Below, in pieces: positions 1 to 6,747 of a stretch of 64,000 bases of DNA (position 1 is the stretch's first letter; the number at the start of each line of letters is the position of its first letter). Source of the stretch: Bacteroidota bacterium (lineage in GTDB: Bacteria > Bacteroidota > Bacteroidia > B-17B0 > Aurantibacillaceae); the NCBI GenBank assembly GCA_013697245.1, contig JACCXH010000071.1:1-64000 (forward strand), read 5' to 3'. The position numbers were made by a program, and so were the translations under genes. A model generated the notes under the pieces. It was not told the DNA's origin and did not search any database. It worked only from the letters and a program-made list of their open reading frames with translations.

Positions 1-85
<85 letters not shown>

Positions 86-158
86 TTTATAAAATGTAAA
101 ATCCCGGGTTAAATAAAAAAAAATGAAAACTTGTTGAAAAATAAATATCACAATTTTA

Positions 159-189
159 TTAACTGGCAGTTAAAAAATCGTTATATTTG
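159..189 (+). promoter_or_regulatory. Palindromic operator candidate next to a -7 like box
   Basis: Bases 159-173 form a perfect 15-bp odd palindrome (TTAACTG-G-CAGTTAA). Bases 182-189 read TATATTTG, which fits the Bacteroidota -7 consensus TAnnTTTG, so transcription could start near 196. No good -33 TTTG is visible at the usual spacing. The palindrome is the kind of site a small Xre-family dimer binds, and the Xre gene lies 600 bases downstream, so autoregulation is a reasonable inference. Confidence 0.35.
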
Positions 190-195
190 TATCAG

Positions 196-440
196 TTCTT
201 TGATAATCTTTTGGCGACGAGTAATTAAATCCAAACTGTAAAGTGTATTTATTTAAAATACACAACCTTCGGGTTCTGTTTGACCGATGATGTATGACAC
301 TGTGAAGCTAGCCCCTGCCTGGACCAACCAGCAGACTAACATCGCAACTTCAACTTATACAATAACATAAACTTCAGTTCTTTCTGAAAAATTATTTTAT
401 TACATATCATTATTCTTACAACTGCTTTTTTTGTAGCAGG
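196..440 (+). ncRNA. Structured leader, candidate retron msr-msd RNA
   Basis: This stretch has no convincing ORF but many short perfect stems: 243-250 with 256-263 (8 bp, 5-nt loop), 264-267 with 272-275 around a TTCG tetraloop, 315-322 with 328-334 (7 bp, one bulge, loop ACCAA), 373-377 with 384-388, and 422-426 with 435-439. A longer imperfect stem (280-289 with 340-353) encloses the third hairpin. Retron non-coding RNAs lie upstream of the accessory and RT genes, which is the position here. No clear a1/a2 pair closes exactly this interval, so boundaries are uncertain; the RNA could extend to 767. Confidence 0.35.
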
Positions 441-446
441 AATTTT

Positions 447-767
447 TTAGGGGTGCTTAATAACGAACACCGTTTATGGATTTGATTACGCGCTTCATTG
501 AAAAGTAGCAGGCATAAAAGCCGTAAATCAATGTCGAAAAAAGCCAAAAGTCTTGATGACCTGGAAACAGGAATTGAGCTTCTCCTATTGGAGAACCGTT
601 GTTCGTTTTCGGACGAAGAGAAAGTTTTGTTAAACGATTGTATTTCTATAATACAACAAGCAAAGAAAAGTAGAAACATTGACTCTGTAGTCAAGATTAT
701 CGAAATTTTAAGTAAGTTATTTGTAGCTAGTGATCATCTCAAAGACCTCTTCTGACGACACCCCTAA
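447..767. repeat. 9-bp inverted repeat bracketing the small ORF
   Basis: TTAGGGGTG at 447-455 is exactly complementary to CACCCCTAA at 759-767. Both arms touch T-rich runs. The right arm ends 23 bases before the Xre start codon, a spacing similar to that between the a2 arm and the next gene in classical retrons. The interval between the arms also holds several perfect hairpins: 559-570 (GAAA loop), about 578-593, 601-616, 638-656 and 679-694. It may therefore be the true msr-msd body, with the ORF fortuitous or overlapping. Confidence 0.4.
531..755 (+). CDS. Small helical protein of unknown function upstream of Xre/RT
   Basis: The ORF encodes 74 residues from ATG 531, or 85 from TTG 498. The translation looks protein-like: three amphipathic helices (residues about 7-21, 27-45 and 50-74) and a charged N-terminus, with no signal peptide or known motif. 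It ends 35 bases before the Xre gene on the same strand. I do not recognise the family. The DNA is hairpin-rich and lies between the arms of an inverted repeat, so part or all of it may instead be structured RNA. If real, it would be a second accessory protein of the RT locus. Confidence 0.5.
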   Translation: MSKKAKSLDDLETGIELLLLENRCSFSDEEKVLLNDCISIIQQAKKSRNIDSVVKIIEILSKLFVASDHLKDLF

Positions 768-790
768 TTTTTTCTTCATTAACCAACCTT

Positions 791-1078
791 ATGAATTTAG
801 GTATTACTATAAAAAACTTTCGCCAGCAAAAAGGCATTAAACAAAATGTCTTAGCAGAAAAATCTGGCATAACACAAACTTATCTTTCTCAAATAGAAAA
901 TAACATTAAAGAACCAAATATTTCAACACTAAGAATTATTTGTACTTATTTGGAAATACCTCTTCCAGTTTTATTTTTTTTATCTTTTGATGAAAATGAT
1001 GTTAAACCTGAGAAACGTTCAGCGTTCAAACACATTGAGCCGTCAATTAAATCAATGATTTCCGAATTTTTTACTTAG
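791..1078 (+). CDS. Xre/Cro-type HTH regulator, retron accessory candidate
   Basis: This 95-residue protein is almost entirely one HTH_3 domain (residues about 3-60), with the typical recognition region ending in QTYLSQIEN and a NISTLRII segment. The C-terminus is a short hydrophobic and helical tail. The stop codon is followed after one base by the RT start codon, so the two are almost certainly cotranscribed. Small HTH proteins are accessory partners of one retron class (type VI in the scheme I recall). It could repress the locus through the palindrome at 159-173 or act as the effector or antitoxin; the sequence cannot say which. Confidence 0.8.
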   Translation: MNLGITIKNFRQQKGIKQNVLAEKSGITQTYLSQIENNIKEPNISTLRIICTYLEIPLPVLFFLSFDENDVKPEKRSAFKHIEPSIKSMISEFFT

Positions 1079-1079
1079 T

Positions 1080-1934
1080 ATGATAAATACTTTAAATCAT
1101 TTAGCTTTTGTTTTAAAAGTTGAACTCTCTGAAGTTGAAACGATAATTCAAAATATTGACAAGTTTTATTATGAAAAGGTAGAACTGAAATTAGATAAAT
1201 TGGGTCAACCAAAAATAAAAAATGGAAAAGTTCAAAAAAGAATTTTAAATCCAAGCGTGAACCGTTTGAAAATCATACAAGCGAGAATTCAAAATAACGT
1301 CCTTAAAAATCTCGAAATACCTGATTATGCATATGGCGGAATTAAAAAAAAAGATAATATTCAAAATGCAAAAAAACATCAAGGCAAGAAATACAATTTT
1401 ACTACAGATTTAAAAAGCTTCTATCCTTCTATTGATCATAAAAAAGTTTTCGAAATGTTTAGATCATTTAATTTTTCCCCAACGGTTTCTAGGTATTTAA
1501 CACAACTAACAACTTATAAAGGGAAACTGCCTCAAGGGACACCAACGTCACCTTTAATTGCAAATTTAGTTTTTATTAAAACCGGAAAAAAATTACAAGA
1601 TTTTGCAAACGAAAATAATTTAACTTTTACATCTTTTGTAGATGATCTTACTTTTTCTGCGCCAATTGATTTTAAAGACAAAGCGCATTTTATAATTGAT
1701 ACGCTTTTAAGTGATGGATTTAAAATAAGTCACAATAAAACATTTTATAAAACGAAAAACCCTATTGTCACTGGAATTATTGTAAAAAATAATAAACTTT
1801 CCTTAACAAATGCTTTTAAAATAAAAATCCAAGTTAAAGAAGATAAAACAGATGCTCAAATAAAAGGGCTCAATTTGTATGCGGAAAGAATAGAAAAAAC
1901 AAATACACACAAAAATAAGATTAAAAACCTTTAG
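1080..1934 (+). CDS. Retron-type reverse transcriptase
   Basis: The 284-residue protein carries the RT motifs in order: YAYGGI with the first catalytic Asp in TTDLKSFYPSI (D110), the QGTPTSP turn at 152-158, FVDD at 186-189 (D188, D189), and a VTG motif at 230-232 that is characteristic of retron RTs. The short length, lack of maturase or endonuclease domains and an Xre gene directly upstream all argue for a retron rather than a group II intron. The catalytic box is FVDD where most retrons have YADD. The thumb is short. The gene is more AT-rich than its downstream neighbours, consistent with horizontal transfer. It should copy an RNA encoded upstream into RNA-linked msDNA. Confidence 0.85.
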   Translation: MINTLNHLAFVLKVELSEVETIIQNIDKFYYEKVELKLDKLGQPKIKNGKVQKRILNPSVNRLKIIQARIQNNVLKNLEIPDYAYGGIKKKDNIQNAKKHQGKKYNFTTDLKSFYPSIDHKKVFEMFRSFNFSPTVSRYLTQLTTYKGKLPQGTPTSPLIANLVFIKTGKKLQDFANENNLTFTSFVDDLTFSAPIDFKDKAHFIIDTLLSDGFKISHNKTFYKTKNPIVTGIIVKNNKLSLTNAFKIKIQVKEDKTDAQIKGLNLYAERIEKTNTHKNKIKNL

Positions 1935-1958
1935 AAGGATATTTCTAATTTTCAAAAT

Positions 1959-2657
1959 ATGTTTGAACAAACCGGTTTCATAACATTACCCAATATCTAC
2001 ACTAATAGCGAAATCGAAAACATTCTTTCTGTTATCGATTCTACAGATTTTTCTAATTCAACTTTTCGAAAATCAAAAGATCTTTTTGCGATCCGGCAAT
2101 TTTTAAAAGAAATTCCGCAGGTAATTCCATTTGTTTTTAATGAAAAATTAAAAGCCTTGATAAAAAAGTTATTTGGCGATGATTTTTTTGTGGTCAAGTC
2201 TATTTATTTTGATAAGCCCGAACAAAGCAATTGGTTTGTGGCTTATCATCAAGACTTAACTATTTCTGTCGACAAAAAAATAGAGCTTGCAAATTATGGT
2301 CCTTGGACAGTGAAGCAGGATCAGTTTGCGGTACAACCCCCTTTAGAAATTTTACAAAATATTTTTACTATAAGAATTCATCTAGATGATACAGATGAGA
2401 ATAATGGTCCTTTAAAAGTTATTCTGGGTTCACACGCTAAAGGAATTTATAGAGCAGAAACCATTGACTGGACAAAAGAAACAGAAACAACTTGTACTAT
2501 TGAAAAAGGTGGTGTAATGATCATGAAACCACTATTGCTTCATAGCTCAAGCAGAACAACCAACAATAACAAACGCCGCGTAATACACGTTGAATTCTCT
2601 AACCAACAATTACCGGACGGATTGAATTGGTCGGAGTTTTTAAGTATCTTTAATTGA
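1959..2657 (+). CDS. Phytanoyl-CoA dioxygenase (PhyH) family oxygenase
   Basis: The 232-residue protein has the Fe(II)/2-oxoglutarate dioxygenase ligands: HQD at residues 97-99, the distal His in LLLHSSSR at 195, and an Arg (about 207) suitable for binding the 2-oxoglutarate carboxylate. The GSHAKG segment near 157 is also typical of PhyH proteins. It begins 24 bases after the RT stop and is followed by an ACP-like gene 2 bases after its own stop. A plausible role is hydroxylation of a carrier-bound or small-molecule substrate, but the substrate is unknown. Whether it belongs with the retron or only lies next to it is unclear. Confidence 0.8.
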   Translation: MFEQTGFITLPNIYTNSEIENILSVIDSTDFSNSTFRKSKDLFAIRQFLKEIPQVIPFVFNEKLKALIKKLFGDDFFVVKSIYFDKPEQSNWFVAYHQDLTISVDKKIELANYGPWTVKQDQFAVQPPLEILQNIFTIRIHLDDTDENNGPLKVILGSHAKGIYRAETIDWTKETETTCTIEKGGVMIMKPLLLHSSSRTTNNNKRRVIHVEFSNQQLPDGLNWSEFLSIFN

Positions 2658-2659
2658 CG

Positions 2660-2938
2660 ATGGGATTAGACAGTGTTGAAATAGTAGTTGAAACAGAAAA
2701 GAGGTTAGGAATAACAATTTCTAATAAAAACGCTGAAAAAACAGAGAAAGTTCAGGAACTTTATGATTGCGCATGGAAATATGTTGAAGCAAAGCAAAAT
2801 GCCGACCCTTCAATTAATAAACTTTCAAAAAAAGAAGTAGAAGAAATTGTTTTGCAAGTGCTTTACGAAATAACCGGTGTTGAAAAAGAAGCAATTACCT
2901 CTGAAAAAAGTATCGCAAGCGATTTAGGGATCGATTAA
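2660..2938 (+). CDS. Acyl-carrier-protein-like protein with reversed halves
   Basis: From ATG 2660 (preferred over TTG 2654) the product has 92 residues. It opens with GLDSVEIV, which matches the phosphopantetheine-serine motif at the start of ACP helix II, and then continues as the second half of an ACP. After a linker (about 45-55) it resembles the first half of an ACP and stops right after DLGID, just where the next Ser would be expected. It is either a naturally permuted carrier protein or a fragment cut from a tandem-ACP gene. Translational coupling to the PhyH gene suggests it carries that enzyme's substrate. Confidence 0.6.
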   Translation: MGLDSVEIVVETEKRLGITISNKNAEKTEKVQELYDCAWKYVEAKQNADPSINKLSKKEVEEIVLQVLYEITGVEKEAITSEKSIASDLGID

Positions 2939-2997
2939 AAATTAAAAAGAAATCAAGCAGTTATTTTCGCATAGATCTCCGGGGCCCGAGAATTGTA

Positions 2998-3291
2998 TTA
3001 TGCTGTTTTTTTAATCGTCTTTCTGGAATGGTGATGTTTTTTTCTGATCTGTAAGGCTTTAATTTCTGCTTCCATTACATGACTGTTCTTTGGTAAACGC
3101 GAGATCATTACATACAATAAAAATAAAGAGAAGAACAAAACCGCTGTGAGATAAAAAACAAACATATTTTCTTTCATTGGGTTGGCTGCTATATTAAGTG
3201 TGCTTGCTGTAGTAGATGTTACTACCAACATTATTGCGCTAACGAGAACTATTCTCCTTGGAATCCTTCTCACGTTTTCTTTTGTTTCCAT
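2998..3291 (-). CDS. Small two-helix membrane protein, unknown function
   Basis: The 97-residue protein has a basic N-terminus, two hydrophobic segments (about residues 13-34 and 43-63) and a very basic C-terminal tail rich in His, Arg and Lys. Both ends therefore probably face the cytoplasm. It stands alone, convergent with the ACP-like gene. I do not recognise a family. Confidence 0.55.
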   Translation of the reverse strand: METKENVRRIPRRIVLVSAIMLVVTSTTASTLNIAANPMKENMFVFYLTAVLFFSLFLLYVMISRLPKNSHVMEAEIKALQIRKKHHHSRKTIKKTA

Positions 3292-3468
3292 ACTGGTTAT
3301 TTTGTTTATTGTTTCTACATATATATACGCAGGTGCAATACAAAAGGCTGGCTTTTATAGCCGGTTTTATATATCCGGTAGACTTGTGCAAATAAGTGGT
3401 TTATATTTTTGAATTGCAGAGGCTTTTTGGCTACCTTTAATTGAGTTAATTTGGTAAATAAAAATAAA

Positions 3469-3816
3469 ATGGAATTTTTTGAAAATATCTCCAACGGGCA
3501 TGCAAGTAAGTATGGAAAAGAACATGCCGTTATTATCAGCTTTCATTATCCGCATAACGATCTGGATATTTTACATGAACTGGAGATAAGGCTTATGAAA
3601 ATAATTGCAGATAATAACGTGGGCGATTATGACGGACATGAAGTAGCCATGGATGATACCGATGCCACCCTATTTATGTATGGTGCCAACGCTGAGCATT
3701 TATTTAAAGCTGTAAAACCAATATTAGAAGCAACCTCTTTTATGAAAGGCGCTGTTGCTAATTTATATTTTGGTGCCGCAGGAACAAATGCTCCAATGAT
3801 AGAAGTTGAAATATAA
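3469..3816 (+). CDS. Conserved-looking cytoplasmic protein, unknown function
   Basis: ATG 3469 gives 115 residues starting MEFFENIS; TTG 3451 would add six unlikely residues. The protein is soluble and acidic, mixed alpha/beta, with a central MDDTDATLFMYG segment and a C-terminal half rich in small residues (GAVANLYFGAAG). It looks like the small bacterial hypothetical proteins that fold as a ferredoxin-like pair, but I cannot assign a named family. The next gene starts directly after its stop, so the two probably form an operon. Confidence 0.6.
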   Translation: MEFFENISNGHASKYGKEHAVIISFHYPHNDLDILHELEIRLMKIIADNNVGDYDGHEVAMDDTDATLFMYGANAEHLFKAVKPILEATSFMKGAVANLYFGAAGTNAPMIEVEI

Positions 3817-4317
3817 ATGATGTGTAAAAAAAATTATTTTATTTTTATCCTGTTAACCTCCTGCTTCGTTTCTTTTGCGCAATATGTTTTACCAAACGAA
3901 GAAGTTATTTTTTCGTTTGAAACGCAAAGTGGTAAAAAAGTAACACTTAACAAAGACAAAGAAAATAAATACATTATTTACCGTTTCGGTACAAAAAATA
4001 AAGTAGAGCTTGAGTTTTCCGACAAAACAAAAAACAGTTTCAAGCAATTTAACTATTCGTTTTACATGCGCGGAGGCGGCGCACAAAATGAGGACATGGA
4101 TCTGAATTATGTTTCTTTTACAAACGTTAATTACAAATACGTTATTTATGATCCCTATTATGCAGTTGGCAACAAAAAAGAAATTGGCATAAAAGTAATA
4201 GACCTTAAAACAAGCCAGCCACAAACCATAAAAGGTAATTATACTACAAGAAAAGGAACACTCATAAACTTTAGAGATAATGCACTCATTAGCGTTGATG
4301 AAGTGTTGCCTGAATAA
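3817..4317 (+). CDS. Secreted protein of unknown function
   Basis: The 166-residue product begins with a clear Sec signal peptide (basic MMCKKN, a hydrophobic core, cleavage after the Ala of SFAQ near residue 21). The mature part is beta-rich, without cysteines, and probably periplasmic. No family motif is recognised. It follows the preceding stop codon directly, suggesting cotranscription. Confidence 0.6.
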   Translation: MMCKKNYFIFILLTSCFVSFAQYVLPNEEVIFSFETQSGKKVTLNKDKENKYIIYRFGTKNKVELEFSDKTKNSFKQFNYSFYMRGGGAQNEDMDLNYVSFTNVNYKYVIYDPYYAVGNKKEIGIKVIDLKTSQPQTIKGNYTTRKGTLINFRDNALISVDEVLPE

Positions 4318-4323
4318 AAACGG

Positions 4324-4760
4324 TTATAAATTCTTTGTTAGAAGTTGTTCTTTTCCCGTTTTTTCTTTCCTCATTTTATAAAGCTCGTATAGTTTACCGC
4401 CTAACATCGCCAAAGGAATTCCGGCCAGGGCTTTGCTTAAATTATACCAGGGAGCGGTATGGTGCCATAGCAAAACAACTCCCAAAATCCACATAATGGC
4501 CTCTTTTGTCCCCAATATAAAACAGCTTTGCGCGCTCTGTCTTTTGCCAGCATGGCCGTAACAAAAGCACCAATTACTGCATATACACTATGATAGAAAA
4601 AAGCTATCAGCAGCAAACATGTATCAAAATTGGGTTTTCCAGGTGCCGGGAAGATGTTGAAGAGGTGCAAGACCTCATGTGTGGCCGCAGACAAGGCCAT
4701 TGCAGTGGCAATACCTACAATAACAGAAAGCATCAACCTTATAGGGATCTTATGTTTCAT
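4324..4760 (-). pseudogene. Multi-pass membrane protein gene broken by a frameshift
   Basis: Two overlapping frames read as one protein. The first frame (from ATG 4760) gives about 85 sensible residues with helices near 10-30, 45-65 and 50-70, then becomes nonsense with WGQKRPLCGFW. The second frame takes over near 4515 with TKEAIMWILGV, another transmembrane helix, and a charged tail. Adding one T in the short T run near 4520 would restore a single ORF of about 145 residues. It is either a decaying gene or a one-base sequence error. Function unknown. Confidence 0.6.
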
Positions 4761-5004
4761 TTACATTTTACAGAAAGAATTATGCCAGCAAATTTTTAAT
4801 GTGCCTGACATTAAAAACCGGAGCCGGTTTACGAGTTAGCAAAGCAGCGGTAATAAGTAAAGTAGAAGCATTTTTCACATCTCCGGTGTTGATTACATGA
4901 GGCACACAAAAAAAACATTAGTAACAGGTAAAGGAGCTTAATATAAAAGCAGGCTTTATTATTCAAAAATAAATCCCTAAATTTAATTTCAAAATTATCT
5001 CAAC

Positions 5005-5643
5005 ATTAAAAAAATCTTTAACATAACTCTTTTATTTGCGCTTGTAGTCATATTATCCTGCAAGGAAAATGGTTTTGGAACGGTAGAAGGCTATGTGTTT
5101 GAAGCCGGTACCAATGTGCCAATACCAAATGTATATATTCGAATGAACAGGTATTCGAATGTTTTATCATACTCTCCTTTCAAGGAAGGTACTACTGATC
5201 ATCATGGTTATTTTAAAATTAAATACTTTAATAATTATTTTGGGGCCAGGTATTATTTAGATATTATTTCCGGTGAGCATAATTCAAAATTTCAAATACC
5301 TATCAAAGATAGGAAAAGCCATTCCACCTCATACTTGTATGCTTATTCGCATTTTAAGATCCGGATCAAAAATAATTTATCGAATAATGCAACGGTTATA
5401 ATGAATTTTAACGCGACAAGGGATTACAATGATTACTATAATTATTATTACCCGAGTTATTTTTATCCGAAGGCAAATGAAGATATTACAGAAACTACAA
5501 TATTTAGAGGAATGGCAACTATGGCACTTCCATTTACATGGTATTATTCTACACCCTCATTACCCAGTTCTATTGTTTATTATGATACTATTCCTGCCAG
5601 TACCAAATTAGATACCATAACACATCTTATCCAGATAAATTAA
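5005..5643 (+). CDS. Lipoprotein with carboxypeptidase-regulatory-like start, non-standard initiation
   Basis: In this frame the codons upstream of 5095 (a possible GTG) encode an ideal lipoprotein signal: Lys-Lys, a hydrophobic core, and a lipobox ending ILSC with Cys at about residue 19. No ATG, GTG or TTG exists between the upstream stop at 4984 and that signal; the only candidate is ATT at 5005. The mature protein (about 190 residues) begins with a beta fold resembling CarboxypepD_reg (GTVEGYVFEAGT, then an NVYI strand), followed by a Tyr-rich region. Either initiation is at ATT or the start codon was lost or misread. Confidence 0.55.
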   Translation: MKKIFNITLLFALVVILSCKENGFGTVEGYVFEAGTNVPIPNVYIRMNRYSNVLSYSPFKEGTTDHHGYFKIKYFNNYFGARYYLDIISGEHNSKFQIPIKDRKSHSTSYLYAYSHFKIRIKNNLSNNATVIMNFNATRDYNDYYNYYYPSYFYPKANEDITETTIFRGMATMALPFTWYYSTPSLPSSIVYYDTIPASTKLDTITHLIQIN

Positions 5644-5647
5644 AAAA

Positions 5648-6070
5648 ATGGAAACTACAAGCGACGCAATTACAATTGACACAACCGTAAAATCGGCGAT
5701 AGAAAAAGTTTGGAACTATTGGAACGAACCACAACACATTATGCAATGGTGTCAGGCTTCGGATGATTGGCATGCCCCAAAAGCAGAAAGCGATCTTAAA
5801 GTTGGCGGAAAGTTTACAACGACAATGGCAGCAAAAGATGGAAGTTTTAGTTTTGAATTTGGTGGCACTTATACAAAAGTTGAACCCAACAAAGTTGTTG
5901 AGTATACACTTGGCGACGGCAGAAAAGTAAAGATCATTTTTTCGGGCAGCGGTAACGAAACAAAAGTGGCTGAAACTTTTGAACCTGAAAGCGAAAACAC
6001 AATTGAAATACAAAGAGCCGGTTGGCAAGCGATACTTGATAATTTTAAAAAATATACTGAGAACAATTGA
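5648..6070 (+). CDS. AHSA1/SRPBCC-domain protein
   Basis: The 140-residue protein fits the activator of Hsp90 ATPase homologue 1-like family: N-terminal beta strand with TIDTTVKSAIEKVW, a WNEPQHIMQWCQ segment, a GGKFTT strand and a C-terminal helix with GWQAILDNFKKY. Such proteins form a hydrophobic cavity for small ligands or act as stress accessory proteins; the ligand is unknown. It starts 4 bases after the preceding lipoprotein gene. Confidence 0.8.
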   Translation: METTSDAITIDTTVKSAIEKVWNYWNEPQHIMQWCQASDDWHAPKAESDLKVGGKFTTTMAAKDGSFSFEFGGTYTKVEPNKVVEYTLGDGRKVKIIFSGSGNETKVAETFEPESENTIEIQRAGWQAILDNFKKYTENN

Positions 6071-6082
6071 TGCCCGAAATTA

Positions 6083-6688
6083 ATGCATTTATTTGAAGCA
6101 GATCCAACCGAGAATTTATTACCCTTTGATGGCGCCGTAAATTATTTTGGAAAGATAATGAACCATCAAATAGCAACTAATTATTACGAAACATTATTAA
6201 GTACCGTTGAATGGAAAAATGATGAAGCCGTAATTTATGGTAAGCATATTATTACTCCAAGAAAAGTGGCCTGGTATGCCGATGCAAATTTTCCATACAC
6301 CTATTCTAACACCACCAAACAAGCGCTAAGCTGGACAAAAGAACTTTTAGAGCTAAAACAACTCACCGAAAAAATAAGTGGTGCTAAATTTAATTCCTGC
6401 TTGCTTAATTTATATCACAACGGTAACGAAGGAATGGCCTGGCACAGCGATGATGAAAAAGCTTTAGAAAAGAATGGCACTATTGGCTCTTTAAGTTTTG
6501 GCGCCGAAAGAAAATTTGCATTTAAACATAAACGCACAAAAGAAACAATTGCACTGATACTTGAACACGGCAGTTTATTAGTTATGAAAGATGCTACACA
6601 AACAAATTGGTTGCACCGTTTGCCTCCAACCACAAAAATATTTACACCAAGAATAAATTTAACGTTTAGAACAATGGTTGTCGCCTAA
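6083..6688 (+). CDS. AlkB-like 2-oxoglutarate-dependent dealkylase
   Basis: The 201-residue protein contains the AlkB core: WHSDDE with Fe ligands H121 and D123, a distal His in WLHRLP (H178), and PRINLTFR supplying the 2-oxoglutarate-binding arginines (190, 196). The SLLNLYHNG-like segment before the HxD is also typical of the ALKBH2/3-like branch. It should oxidatively remove methyl lesions such as 1-methyladenine and 3-methylcytosine from DNA or RNA. It starts 12 bases after the AHSA1 gene and is probably cotranscribed. Confidence 0.88.
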   Translation: MHLFEADPTENLLPFDGAVNYFGKIMNHQIATNYYETLLSTVEWKNDEAVIYGKHIITPRKVAWYADANFPYTYSNTTKQALSWTKELLELKQLTEKISGAKFNSCLLNLYHNGNEGMAWHSDDEKALEKNGTIGSLSFGAERKFAFKHKRTKETIALILEHGSLLVMKDATQTNWLHRLPPTTKIFTPRINLTFRTMVVA

Positions 6689-6747
6689 GCACGCGCAATC
6701 TTTTAGAGTTTTATTAAGACGAAAGAGTGCAGTTAAATCGCATAAGA

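Noticed and set aside
416-694. 92-residue minus-strand ORF opposite the small helical gene
   Set aside because: The composition is odd (many Phe, Cys and Arg), it lies fully antisense to the hairpin region and the plus-strand ORF, and it has no sensible start context; treated as a shadow frame.
202-701. 9-bp pair GATAATCTT (202-210) / AAGATTATC (693-701) as retron arms
   Set aside because: It is AT-rich, and by a rough count a 9-bp match is expected by chance about once in an interval this size; the GC-rich pair at 447/759 is a better candidate.
2962-2997. GC-rich near-palindrome after the ACP-like gene
   Set aside because: TCTCCGGGG...CCCGAGA pairs only partly and has no T tract; too weak to call a terminator or repeat.
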